Shown here in pieces: positions 37,184 through 45,172 of a DNA stretch of 64,000 nt (position 1 is the first letter of the stretch; each line of letters opens with the position of its first letter). The stretch comes from an uncultured Bacilli bacterium. GTDB lineage: Bacteria > Bacillota_I > Bacilli_A > RF39 > UBA660. Made by a program: the position numbers and the translations under genes. The DNA lies in the NCBI GenBank assembly GCA_934090735.1, contig CAKOJR010000003.1, forward strand, positions 62,001 to 126,000, in the 5' to 3' direction. The notes under the pieces are model-generated. The model did not search any database and was not told where the DNA came from. It was given only the letters and a program-made list of their open reading frames with translations.

Positions 37184-37948
37184 TTATTTATCCTTTTCTG
37201 TAAAATTTATATTTTTTAGATATTTATAACCGTTCTTTATTTTGTCTTCAATATTATTTTGTGAATTAAAAATTTTGTAAATTTCGTCCATTACTAATTT
37301 TTCCCCGTCATAAAGTGTGTACAAGTATGAATAACCTTTTTCTTGAAATTCAAATATTTTTTGAAATTCTGTATTATTTAAAATTGGTGATGTTACGATT
37401 TCACTGTAGAGCCATGGTAAATGTGGACTTTCAAATTCTTCCTTTAATGTTTCTGGATAGAGTTCTTGCCACTTTTTAAACCATAGGAAATGAAGTGTCT
37501 CATGTGCACATGCTTTTGTTAAGTTTTTTTCGTTTAAGTGTGGATTAATATAGAATGTTTGCTTATCTAAATTTCTTGGAAAAAATGGTAACATACCGAC
37601 ATAACAAACTATTTCTTTTAAATCGTTAGGCCATTTTTTATTTAAGTATTTTGAAAGATTAGTAAAATACGCATCATTATACTTGTTCCATATGTCTTGA
37701 TACTTTAAGCACATATTATCAATATTTTGTGAATTACTTGTGTAATAGTTACTTACAGTAGTTTTTATTATTGTGGATATCTCTTTTTTTGAAATATTTT
37801 TGCGGATATCTTGTAATTCTAGGTAATATTCTTCTAATAAATTGTGGATATCTAATGTTTTATCACTTTTATTTAGATAGGCATTTAAAATAATGCTAAT
37901 ATTTTCTTCTAAGGATATTTTTTCAAACTTTAATTTAGGTATTACCAT
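37184..37948 (-). CDS. Putative zinc metallopeptidase (HExxH)
   Basis: 254 residues when begun at ATG 37946-37948 (AGGAAGTG ribosome binding site; the upstream GTG overlaps it). The helix 'ACAHETLHFLWFKKWQELYP' carries HExxH (His149, Glu150, His153), and 'LPWLYSEIVTSPILNN' supplies a downstream acidic residue (Glu183), a gluzincin-like arrangement. No signal peptide, so it is probably cytoplasmic. The family is not recognised and activity is inference. Confidence 0.55.
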   Translation of the reverse strand: MVIPKLKFEKISLEENISIILNAYLNKSDKTLDIHNLLEEYYLELQDIRKNISKKEISTIIKTTVSNYYTSNSQNIDNMCLKYQDIWNKYNDAYFTNLSKYLNKKWPNDLKEIVCYVGMLPFFPRNLDKQTFYINPHLNEKNLTKACAHETLHFLWFKKWQELYPETLKEEFESPHLPWLYSEIVTSPILNNTEFQKIFEFQEKGYSYLYTLYDGEKLVMDEIYKIFNSQNNIEDKIKNGYKYLKNINFTEKDK

Positions 37949-37994
37949 AGTATTCACTTCCTGATTTAAATTATATCATAATATTAATTATGAA

Positions 37995-38021
37995 AATAAA
38001 AAAGTCAAATTAGTTTTGACC
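37995..38021 (-). terminator. Terminator after the flavoprotein gene
   Basis: GTCAAAA/TTTGAC stem (38004-38009 with 38015-38020) followed by a U tract on the minus strand. Confidence 0.7.
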
Positions 38022-38588
38022 TTTATCATTTAGTTTATATAATAAATCTGCCATATTTTTACCAATAGAGTGCATGGTATTTTTTCCTTTTTTGTCATTT
38101 GGTACGAATGATTCATCTGCAAACTTAAATCCCCAGTAGTTACCTGTTACAATTGGCATGCTGTTATAAGCAAAATATTTATTAATTCGATCTACTGCGT
38201 GATTTGCGCCAGCTCTATACATTGTTGCAATAGCTGATGCAGGTTTGCCAGTAAATAAATTTCCATAAACTTGTCCTGCATAAAATACTCTATCCAAAAT
38301 AGCTGTTAAAGCTCCATTAGGTCCTGAAAAATATACAGGAGAACCAATAATTATACCGTCTGCTGCAATTATTTTTTCAATTAATTCGTTGGCACAGTCA
38401 TCATTAAAAAAGCATCTAAATTTTTTAGAACATCCGCCGCAACCAATACATCCTCTCACTGGTTTTGTGCCTATCCAAAACCATTCAGTGTCTACATTAT
38501 TTTCTTTTAGACTTTCTTCTACTAAACATAAAGCCTTGTAAGTTTCACCATTTTCATGTGGGCTTCCATTTACTAATAATACTTTCAT
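38010..38588 (-). CDS. Flavodoxin-fold NAD(P)H-dependent FMN reductase, iron-sulfur flavoprotein type
   Basis: 192 residues: 'MKVLLVNGSPHENGETYKAL' is the FMN-phosphate-binding loop and 'AADGIIIGSPVYFSGPNGAL' the isoalloxazine loop. The cysteine group 'VRGCIGCGGCSKKFRCFFND' with a further Cys resembles the ferredoxin-like cluster of iron-sulfur flavoproteins. Probably reduces quinones or small electrophiles. Located in the accessory-looking stretch, 12 bp after the unknown 186-residue gene. Confidence 0.85.
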   Translation of the reverse strand: MKVLLVNGSPHENGETYKALCLVEESLKENNVDTEWFWIGTKPVRGCIGCGGCSKKFRCFFNDDCANELIEKIIAADGIIIGSPVYFSGPNGALTAILDRVFYAGQVYGNLFTGKPASAIATMYRAGANHAVDRINKYFAYNSMPIVTGNYWGFKFADESFVPNDKKGKNTMHSIGKNMADLLYKLNDKGQN

Positions 38589-38600
38589 ATATTAATTCGC

Positions 38601-39161
38601 TTATTTCTCACTTTCTTGTTTAATTTTTATTAATGATTTTTCTATTTCTTTAACTGTCTCGTTAGTATCTCTTCTGTCATTTGTACCTTTATGAGATATA
38701 AAATTATTCCATTCTTCTAGAGCTTCATTAATATTGTCTTTATTTATTTTATCATTTAGAATAGCTTCTGCTGTTTTTTTATAGTTCATTATTGCGACTG
38801 CACCTAATGCTTTGTAGTAAGATTTTTCTGGAATGTTAGATATTTTATAATAATGTAATGCTATATCATCATTAATTGGTCTAGGGTTACTTACAATTAT
38901 TTTATTAGTTCTATAAATTGTTGTTGCTCCTTCAAGCTTTACTGTTTCTGCATCTTCTGGAATTTCGACGTCATATATTGTGTTTCCACGGTGTAGCCAT
39001 CTTAGTATGCAATCCTCACTGCAATAATTAAATCCACCAAAGTCTTTGCCACTATTTGCTGATGGATTCCAGTTATTAGCTACATTTATCTCATTTAGTT
39101 TATATTCAAAGCCACCAGCGTTTGAGGCAAGTCCATCCATTACTCTTACATATTTTTTCAT
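38601..39161 (-). CDS. Unknown 186-residue protein, phage/plasmid-like
   Basis: No signal peptide or membrane helix. The central part 'GFNYCSEDCILRWLHRGNTI' with 'YDVEIPEDAETVKLEGATTI' and 'YRTNKIIVSNPRPINDDIAL' resembles a domain that I recall from phage and mobile-element proteins, but I cannot name it. The last ~50 residues are charged helix. It has a good GAAGGAGAAAC ribosome binding site and is followed by the flavoprotein gene. Its base composition does not stand out by eye. Confidence 0.55.
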   Translation of the reverse strand: MKKYVRVMDGLASNAGGFEYKLNEINVANNWNPSANSGKDFGGFNYCSEDCILRWLHRGNTIYDVEIPEDAETVKLEGATTIYRTNKIIVSNPRPINDDIALHYYKISNIPEKSYYKALGAVAIMNYKKTAEAILNDKINKDNINEALEEWNNFISHKGTNDRRDTNETVKEIEKSLIKIKQESEK

Positions 39162-39484
39162 TTTTGTTTCTCCTTCTTTACTTTTTTATTTATATATGGA
39201 AAAAAGTGCTTTTGTTTAGGGCTTTTAACTATTTTCCACAACAATTTTTATATTTTTTGCCACTTCCAGAAGAACTTTGTACTCCCATATTATCTGTATT
39301 ATTTATACTTATAGTATTATTCGTATTTCCTTGTTTATCAGACTAGGTCACATCTATATTATTTGTATTTATGATATTATCTGTACTATAAGTATTTCTC
39401 TAACGTGGACTTATTGTTGACTTTGTCCACATCCGTTCATCTGATATGATTATATGTTTTTTGCTTTTTTATCCAATGTGCAAT
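39162..39484. other. Gene-poor gap with a decayed SEC-C remnant
   Basis: This 320-bp gap between the 186-residue gene and rhuM contains no intact gene. Its left half holds the SEC-C remnant described separately (39229-39410); the rest is AT-rich with no clear hairpins or promoter. Confidence 0.5.
39229..39410 (-). pseudogene. Decayed 3' end of a SEC-C-motif protein
   Basis: On the minus strand a frame ends with SSSGSGKKYKNCCGK and TAG (39229-39231). This is the second half of a SEC-C zinc motif (compare GSGRKYKQCCGK at the end of SecA in this window); the leading CPC is replaced by SSS. Upstream the same frame is interrupted by TAG at 39343-39345 and again further on, between Asn/Thr-rich stretches (NTYSTDNIINTNN and NTNNTISINN). 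It looks like the tail of a once-longer gene. Confidence 0.6.
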
Positions 39485-40504
39485 TTATTTATTTTCAATT
39501 TGCTTTGATTCACTTAATAGTCTATCAAAATCAGACACATAATTCTTATCCTGTATAATTCTATATTTTTCATATTCGTTTTCCGCTTTTTCGACTGCTT
39601 TTTTATGTGAGATTTTTCCTTTTCCTTCTAAAACTTCATAATGAAAAACTTTTAAGGCATTTTCTACTTCATTTTTCCAATCTTCCATGTACATAATTAT
39701 ACTTCTTTCTGCATTATTTTCAGCAATATCCAAAAATAAGTTTACTAAATTATTTAAATTTTTAATTTCTTGTTCATTTAAATAGTTCTTGGCAATAATT
39801 ACATCAGATTTCAAAATTTTTCCATTAGGTGAGTTTTCCCAAGTAGTAAGTCCCATATTCTCTTTTTCAGAATCTGCCCTGTTATAAACTATTTCAGCAG
39901 CAGTATTTCCAGTAATTGCATAATGAAATTTATTTTGAATAGTTTTATAAAAAGTTATTGCAGTATCACTATTTTTATCGTAATCAATGGAACATTCAGC
40001 AAATATATCAGTAATTTTTTGATAAAACATTCTTTCACTTGTACGGATTAATTTAATTCTATCAAGCAATCTTTTAAAATACTCTTGATCGGATTTCTGA
40101 GCTTTTAAAAATCTCTCATCATTTAAGGAAAAACCTTGAATCATATATTCTTTAATTATTTTATTTGCCCAATTTCTAAATTTAATTGCTTTTTTAGAGT
40201 TAACTCTAAAACCTATTGAAATGATCATATCAAGATTATAGTATTTTGTATTATAAACTTGTTTGCCATTGTTACCCATATGTTCCATTTTGGAACATGT
40301 GCTGACTTCTTCAAGTTCTTCATCTTCATAAATATTGTTTATATGTTTCGTAATTGCTGGGCGTTTAACATTAAAAAGTGCTGCTAATGCTTCTGTATTT
40401 AACCAAACATCTTCATTTTCTAATAGTACTTCTACTTTTGTATTGCCCTCTTCATCAGAGTAGAATAAGATGTTCTTTTCACTTCCAATTAATTTATTAT
40501 CCAA
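39485..40504 (-). CDS. RhuM family protein
   Basis: 339 residues starting at TTG (40502-40504) behind AAAAGGAGGG with 6 bp spacing; there is no in-frame ATG nearby. The N-terminal part 'KVEVLLENEDVWLNTEALAA' 'LFNVKRPAITKHINNIYEDE' followed by 'YNTKYYNLDMIISIGFRVNS' 'KKAIKFRNWANKIIKEYMIQ' is diagnostic of the RhuM family, with a DNA-binding KilA/Bro-like flavour. RhuM proteins are common on pathogenicity islands and mobile elements; their role is unproven. It marks the right end of an accessory stretch beside secA. Confidence 0.87.
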   Translation of the reverse strand: MDNKLIGSEKNILFYSDEEGNTKVEVLLENEDVWLNTEALAALFNVKRPAITKHINNIYEDEELEEVSTCSKMEHMGNNGKQVYNTKYYNLDMIISIGFRVNSKKAIKFRNWANKIIKEYMIQGFSLNDERFLKAQKSDQEYFKRLLDRIKLIRTSERMFYQKITDIFAECSIDYDKNSDTAITFYKTIQNKFHYAITGNTAAEIVYNRADSEKENMGLTTWENSPNGKILKSDVIIAKNYLNEQEIKNLNNLVNLFLDIAENNAERSIIMYMEDWKNEVENALKVFHYEVLEGKGKISHKKAVEKAENEYEKYRIIQDKNYVSDFDRLLSESKQIENK

Positions 40505-40639
40505 ATTTATCCCTCCTTTTCTAAATGGTCTTATTTAATTTATCGTAATTATTATACTATTTTTTACATTATTAAACAATTGATTTTTTGAACTAGTACC
40601 TCGTCTATAATTATTTTTCTTCTATTAATTATTGGCAAA

Positions 40640-40667
40640 TTAAAAAGCTGGCGTGAATACCAACTTT
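40640..40667 (-). terminator. Terminator after secA
   Basis: AAAGTTGG/CCAGCTTT stem with one G-U pair (40644-40651 with 40660-40667), then U-rich sequence on the minus strand, 48 bp after the secA stop. Confidence 0.7.
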
Positions 40668-40714
40668 ATATTGTTTACATAAATGTCTGCATAAAAATTT
40701 TGCTATTTTATATG

Positions 40715-43213
40715 TTATTTACCACAACATTGCTTATATTTGCGTCCTGAACCACAAGGACATGGGTCATTACGGCCTATTTTCTTTTTTTCATTTACTT
40801 TAGGTGTACTTTTTAAGGTTTCTTTGCCATCGTTAGTTTGACCTTGAGGAGCTTTTCTTGGTGCTATTGTTTGTTTGATTTCTACTCTCATTAATAGGTT
40901 TGCTATGTTGGCATCAATGTTATCTAGCATTTTTTCAAATATTTCGTAACCTTCTAAGGCATATGCTTGAAGTGGATTTACTTGTGCATATCCTCTTAAA
41001 CCAATACCTTCTCTTAAATGTTCCATAGCGTTAATATGTTCAATCCAAGCATCGTCAATTACTTTTAAATTTATAAATCTTTCAAAGTTATTTGTAACTT
41101 CTTCAGGGATTTCTTCTAGTTTTTCTTCAAATTCTTTTATTAGTTTATCTCCAACTATGTCGCTTACGTCGGTTTCTTTTTTGTTTTTGATTTCGTCAAT
41201 TTCGATTGTTTCTTTTCTTAGGTAAGCGTTGTTGAAGTGTTCTTTTATTGCTTCTAAGTCTTTTTCTGTTAAGTAGCCTTCTGGTGCGATATGACTATCA
41301 ACAAATTCATCAGCATAATCTCTTAATGTGTCTTCTGAAATTGTAGTCATATTTTCTGCATCAAGAATTTCGTTACGTTTTTTATAAATGATTTTTCTTT
41401 GTTCAGAAACAATATTATCATAGTCTAGTAAGCTTTTACGCATATCATAGTTGTTTCCTTCAACTTTCTTTTGTGCTGATTCAATACTTTTACTAAACAT
41501 TTTTGATCTAATTGGCATTGTTTCATCATATCCTAGGTTTTGAATCATTGTTTTAATTCTGTCTGTTCCGAATCTTCTCATTAGTTCATCTTCAAATGAT
41601 ATGAAGAATTGTGAGTATCCAGGGTCTCCTTGACGACCAGCACGACCTCTTAACTGATTATCAATACGTCTTGATTCGTGTCTTTCAGTACCAATTACAC
41701 ATAGTCCACCAAGTTCTTTAACGCCTTCGCCTAGTTTAATATCGGTTCCACGGCCTGCCATGTTTGTTGCTATTGTGATTGCACCTTTTTGACCAGCTTT
41801 GGCGATTATTTCAGCTTCTCTAGCATGGTTTTTAGCGTTTAGTACTTCGTGTGGTAGATGTTCTTTTTGAAGTAGTTTACTTAGGTGTTCGTTTGATTCT
41901 ACTGAGATAGTACCAACTAGGATTGGTTGTCCTTTAGCGTGAATTTCTTTAATGAAGTTTACGATTGCATTGTATTTACCTTTTTCAGTTGCAAACATTA
42001 GGTCTGCCATATCTTCTCTGATACATGGTTTGTTTGTTGGGATTTCGATAACATACATATTATAAATGTCTCGGAATTCTTCTTCTTCAGTTTTAGCTGT
42101 ACCAGTCATACCTGATATTTTACTATACATTCTAAATAAGTTTTGGAATGTGATTGTTGCTAATGTTTTAGTTTCTTCATTAATCTTTACACCTTCTTTA
42201 GCTTCGATAGCTTGGTGTAAACCTTCACTAAATTGTCTTCCTTGCATTAGACGACCAGTAAACTGATCAACAATTAGGATTGCTCCATCATGAACCACAT
42301 AGTCTACGTCAACTTTCATACCATAGTTTGCTTTTAGCGCTTGATTTATATGGTGTACTAATGCAGTATTTTCTGCATCATATAAATTATTTAATTTAAA
42401 GTATTTTGCAATCTTTTGACTTCCAGATTCAGTAAGCATTACTGTTTTTGTTTTTTCGTCAACAGTGAAGTCTTCTTCTTCATTTAGTTTTTTAACTGCA
42501 CTGTCTGCCTCTGTATATAGGTTTGCTGCATTGAACTTACCACCAGAAATGATAAGTGGTGTTCTTGCTTCATCGATTAGGATTGAGTCGATTTCATCGA
42601 TAATACAGTAGTTAAGGCCTCTTTGCGTTCTGTCTTCTTTACGTTGTACCATATTATCTCTTAGATAATCGAAACCGATTTCATTGTTTGTTGAGTATGT
42701 TATGTCACAGTTATAGATTTCTCTTTTTTGTTCTGGACTAAGTTCTCTTAGGTTTACGCCTACAGTTAGGCCTAAAAATTCAAAAATTGGACCCATCCAT
42801 TCTGCATTACGTGCGCTTAAGTATTCGTTTACTGTTACTACGTGAACTCCTTCACCAGTTAAAGCATTTAGATATGCTGGTAAAATTGTAGTTAAGGTTT
42901 TACCTTCACCAGTTTTCATTTCAGCGATGTTACCATAGTGGATAGCAAGACCACCTAGTAATTGGACTCTATATGGTTTTTCGCCTATTTTACGATATGC
43001 AGCTTCTCTAGCAGTAGCAAAAGCCTCAACTAGAATATCATCTAGGGTTTTGCCATTTTTAAGTGCTTCTTTAAATTCAGCAGTTTTTCCTTTTAATTCT
43101 TCGTCTGACATTTTTGAGTATGTTTCATCTAAACTCTCAATTTTATCAGCTATTTTATTGAATCTTCTTAATTCTTTATATTCAGTATCTACAAGTTTTT
43201 TTAGTAAACTCAT
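40715..43213 (-). CDS. secA: Preprotein translocase ATPase SecA
   Basis: Motor of the Sec export pathway. 832 residues with Walker A 'EMKTGEGKTLTTILPAYLNA', 'IIDEIDSILIDEARTPLIIS' (DEAD region), 'TNMAGRGTDIKLGEGVKELG' and 'LRGRAGRQGDPGYSQFFISF', and a C-terminal SEC-C zinc motif 'RNDPCPCGSGRKYKQCCGK' for SecB/ribosome contact. It follows hpf (ribosome hibernation factor), a conserved Firmicutes pair. Essential gene; GAGAGGGTGATATT before the ATG. Confidence 0.98.
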   Translation of the reverse strand: MSLLKKLVDTEYKELRRFNKIADKIESLDETYSKMSDEELKGKTAEFKEALKNGKTLDDILVEAFATAREAAYRKIGEKPYRVQLLGGLAIHYGNIAEMKTGEGKTLTTILPAYLNALTGEGVHVVTVNEYLSARNAEWMGPIFEFLGLTVGVNLRELSPEQKREIYNCDITYSTNNEIGFDYLRDNMVQRKEDRTQRGLNYCIIDEIDSILIDEARTPLIISGGKFNAANLYTEADSAVKKLNEEEDFTVDEKTKTVMLTESGSQKIAKYFKLNNLYDAENTALVHHINQALKANYGMKVDVDYVVHDGAILIVDQFTGRLMQGRQFSEGLHQAIEAKEGVKINEETKTLATITFQNLFRMYSKISGMTGTAKTEEEEFRDIYNMYVIEIPTNKPCIREDMADLMFATEKGKYNAIVNFIKEIHAKGQPILVGTISVESNEHLSKLLQKEHLPHEVLNAKNHAREAEIIAKAGQKGAITIATNMAGRGTDIKLGEGVKELGGLCVIGTERHESRRIDNQLRGRAGRQGDPGYSQFFISFEDELMRRFGTDRIKTMIQNLGYDETMPIRSKMFSKSIESAQKKVEGNNYDMRKSLLDYDNIVSEQRKIIYKKRNEILDAENMTTISEDTLRDYADEFVDSHIAPEGYLTEKDLEAIKEHFNNAYLRKETIEIDEIKNKKETDVSDIVGDKLIKEFEEKLEEIPEEVTNNFERFINLKVIDDAWIEHINAMEHLREGIGLRGYAQVNPLQAYALEGYEIFEKMLDNIDANIANLLMRVEIKQTIAPRKAPQGQTNDGKETLKSTPKVNEKKKIGRNDPCPCGSGRKYKQCCGK

Positions 43214-43265
43214 AATATCACCCTCTCAAGTGATTATTATATCAAAAAAAAAGGACTTTTACATC

Positions 43266-43796
43266 CTATTTTGTATTAATTATACCGTAGTTGCCATCTT
43301 TTCTTCTATAAAGAACAGAAATGCACTCTTCATCTATGTTATTAAACACGTAAAAGTCGTGTCCTAGAAGTTCCATTTGAAGGATTGCTTCTTCTTCATC
43401 CATTGGTTTTACGTCAATTTTTTTTCTTTTTACTATTTTATCTTCATTTTCCTCTTCTGTTACCTCAAAATCAAAGATGAAGTCAGGGACTACTTCTTTT
43501 TTATATTTTGCTTTTAATCTAGTTTTATTTTTTCTGATTTGTCTTTCTAGTTTATCAGTTACTAGGTCAATTGCTGCATATAAGTCTTTGTTTTTTTCTT
43601 CTGCACGAAGTGTAAATTTTGTTGTAGGAATGGTGACTTCGATAATTTCTTCGTTATCCTTTACTTTTATTAAAGCAGTTGCTTTAATGCTATCTGGTGC
43701 GTCAAAATATTTGTTTAGTCTTCCTAGCTTTTCCTCAATATAATTTTTGATTGAATCAGTTACTTTAATTTTTTCTCCACGAATTAAAAATTCCAT
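43266..43796 (-). CDS. hpf: Long-form ribosome hibernation promoting factor
   Basis: 176 residues from the ATG at 43794-43796 (AGGAGG six bases upstream; the ATG two codons earlier abuts it). N-terminal S30AE domain 'GEKIKVTDSIKNYIEEKLGR' and 'LRAEEKNKDLYAAIDLVTDK', and C-terminal dimerisation domain 'KPMDEEEAILQMELLGHDFY' with 'NNIDEECISVLYRRKDGNYG'. The long form alone can form 100S ribosome dimers in stationary phase. Placed directly upstream of secA as in Bacillus. Confidence 0.95.
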   Translation of the reverse strand: MEFLIRGEKIKVTDSIKNYIEEKLGRLNKYFDAPDSIKATALIKVKDNEEIIEVTIPTTKFTLRAEEKNKDLYAAIDLVTDKLERQIRKNKTRLKAKYKKEVVPDFIFDFEVTEEENEDKIVKRKKIDVKPMDEEEAILQMELLGHDFYVFNNIDEECISVLYRRKDGNYGIINTK

Positions 43797-43826
43797 ATTC
43801 ATCCTCCTATAGTGATTATAGCATAA

Positions 43827-43856
43827 AAAAAAAGAAAAAACTACAAGATTGTAGTA
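43827..43856 (-). terminator. Terminator overlapping the csp stop codon
   Basis: ACTACAA/TTGTAGT stem (43840-43855) followed by a U tract on the minus strand. The csp stop codon lies inside the stem. Confidence 0.7.
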
Positions 43857-44059
43857 GTTAAAGTGACAGTAGACACTTCGTTTGCTTGTAGTCCTTTTGC
43901 TGTTTCAATAAGTTTAAAATCAACAATGTCGCCCTCATTTAATGTTTTATAGCCATCTTTAAGGATTGCAGAATAATGAACAAATATATCTTCTAAATCT
44001 CCGCACTCGATAAAGCCGTATCCTTTTTCGTTGTTAAACCATTTTACGGTACCTCTCAC
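43841..44059 (-). CDS. csp: Cold-shock domain protein
   Basis: 72 residues begun at the GTG 44057-44059: 'MRGTVKWFNNEKGYGFIECG' is the normal start of CspA-family proteins, and GAAGGAAGGTG lies six bases upstream. RNP1 (KGYGFI) and RNP2 ('DIFVHYSAIL') single-strand nucleic-acid-binding motifs are intact. It binds RNA and acts as an RNA chaperone. The transcript probably has a long 5' leader extending toward 44200. Confidence 0.92.
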   Translation of the reverse strand: MRGTVKWFNNEKGYGFIECGDLEDIFVHYSAILKDGYKTLNEGDIVDFKLIETAKGLQANEVSTVTLTTTIL

Positions 44060-44199
44060 GCTAAACACCTTCCTTCTTAAATATTTTTACTTCCCTTCTT
44101 TGTGCACAATGTTATCATCTAAAGATTGCTAGGAAGCTTTTTCCGGCATCTTTTGCATGACACGTATATCTTATCAAATTTATGGAAGTAATTTTTAAA

Positions 44200-44300
44200 T
44201 TTTGTTTGAAATGATGGTTTTTTTGTTTCAATTGATATTTTGGAATTTAAAAATTTGGTGAATTCATATTTGAGGCATTTTTTTCATTGTTTGGGGCTAA
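44200..44300 (+). promoter_or_regulatory. Two 21-bp-spaced direct-repeat pairs upstream of agrB (candidate LytTR regulator sites)
   Basis: Pair 1: TTTTGTTTGAAATGAT at 44200-44215 and TTTTGTTTCAATTGAT at 44221-44236, differing at two of 16 bases, exactly 21 bp apart. Pair 2: TATTTGAGGC (44267-44276) and TGTTTGGGGC (44288-44297), again 21 bp apart. LytTR regulators such as AgrA typically bind two direct repeats about two helical turns apart. The core here, roughly RTTTSAA, does not fit the S. aureus AgrA consensus closely. Confidence 0.5.
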
Positions 44301-44304
44301 GTTT

Positions 44305-44333
44305 TAAAAATATAACATTTATTCTGGTATGAT
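44305..44333 (+). promoter_or_regulatory. Candidate agrBD promoter
   Basis: Extended -10 TGGTATGAT (44325-44333) with no good -35 at 17 bp, as expected for an activator-dependent promoter. The downstream repeat pair ends about 6-8 bp before the -35 position. TATAAC at 44311 is an alternative -10 that would give a longer leader. Confidence 0.4.
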
Positions 44334-44351
44334 GATATCGGAAGTGAAGAA

Positions 44352-44951
44352 GTGAAAGAAAAATTTATTGTAAATATTGTTAATTTAGCTAAAAGGAATA
44401 AAGAATATTCTGATGAAGAAGTTGCTATCATGAGATATGCTTTAGAGGGTATTTATTTAACTTTTACTAAGATATTGGTTATTACATTAATTGCTGTAGT
44501 ACTGGGACTGTTTAAAGAATATATATGGTTTGTATTACTTTATACACCAATTAGAAGTGTTAGTTTTGGATGGCATGCTAATACTACTAAACAGTGTTGG
44601 ATAGTGTCGATACTTGCATTTATATTAATACCCTACACATTTAGTATTATTACAATAAATATGAGTGCTAAGATTATTTTACTTACATTTTCAATAATTA
44701 TGTTTGCTGTGTATTCTCCGGCTGATACTAAAAAAAGACCGATAGTAAGTAAGAAAAGAAGATTATTATTTAAAGTAGCTAGTTTAATTATTACGTTTAT
44801 ATATTGTTACTACTCTTTAAATAATGATAATCTTATTGGTAATTTAATGATTGCATCTTTGCTTTATCAAAGTATGTTAATTAATCCATTAATATACAAG
44901 TTATCACATCAAGAGTTTAATAATTTTAAAGCCTATAATCTTAATGAATAG
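44352..44951 (+). CDS. agrB: AgrB-type peptide-processing membrane protease
   Basis: 199 residues from GTG 44352 behind GGAAG. Six hydrophobic segments. AgrB is an integral-membrane cysteine protease that cuts the AgrD propeptide and helps form the thiolactone signal. The catalytic pair is visible: His75 and Cys82 in 'FGWHANTTKQCWIVS', with the 7-residue spacing of S. aureus His77/Cys84. The preceding 'YTPIRSVSFG' corresponds to the usual R...GG-HA region. It is followed 28 bp later by the agrD gene. Confidence 0.9.
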   Translation: MKEKFIVNIVNLAKRNKEYSDEEVAIMRYALEGIYLTFTKILVITLIAVVLGLFKEYIWFVLLYTPIRSVSFGWHANTTKQCWIVSILAFILIPYTFSIITINMSAKIILLTFSIIMFAVYSPADTKKRPIVSKKRRLLFKVASLIITFIYCYYSLNNDNLIGNLMIASLLYQSMLINPLIYKLSHQEFNNFKAYNLNE

Positions 44952-44979
44952 ATTTTATGTAGGAAGAAAGGAGGCAGTT

Positions 44980-45084
44980 ATGTTAGGAAGTATTTTAAAA
45001 TTTATTGCTAGCCATATTAGTTCAACATTCTGCATTGCTGTAATTAGTGATGAACCAGAATGTCCTAAATCACTTATTAAGTAA
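44980..45084 (+). CDS. agrD: AgrD-type autoinducing-peptide precursor (34 residues)
   Basis: Too short for normal gene callers, but has a perfect AAAGGAGG ribosome binding site six bases before ATG 44980. The N-terminal segment MLGSILKFIASHIS is an amphipathic leader. The core SSTFCIAVI carries Cys18, the ring-forming residue. The C-terminal SDEPECPKSLIK matches the AgrB-recognition tail of S. aureus AgrD (DEVEVPKEL). Expected product: a thiolactone with ring CIAVI or CIAVIS and a short N-terminal tail. Placement right after agrB supports this strongly. Confidence 0.88.
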   Translation: MLGSILKFIASHISSTFCIAVISDEPECPKSLIK

Positions 45085-45142
45085 TTTATAAAAAATTAGA
45101 TGTACCAAAAATATAATATAGAAAGGGTACTTAACACACACA

Positions 45143-45172
45143 TAAAAAGTCATCTTAATTGGTGACTTTTTT
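45143..45172. terminator. Bidirectional terminator between agrD and the sensor kinase gene
   Basis: AAAAAGTCA/TGACTTTTT stem (45144-45152 with 45163-45171) serving both converging transcripts; the kinase stop codon lies in the loop. Confidence 0.85.

Noticed and set aside
36520..37203. 227-codon plus-strand frame opposite the EamA transporter
   Set aside because: Antisense shadow of a hydrophobic membrane protein; no ribosome binding site or homology.
39122..39346. 74-codon plus-strand frame across the rhuM-side gap
   Set aside because: Phe/Leu-rich antisense translation of a low-complexity region; the informative reading is the SEC-C remnant on the minus strand.
45085..45140. GTACC...GGTAC inverted repeat after agrD
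   Set aside because: Only 5 bp and AT-rich, with no U tract; not distinguishable from chance. The real terminator follows at 45143-45172.
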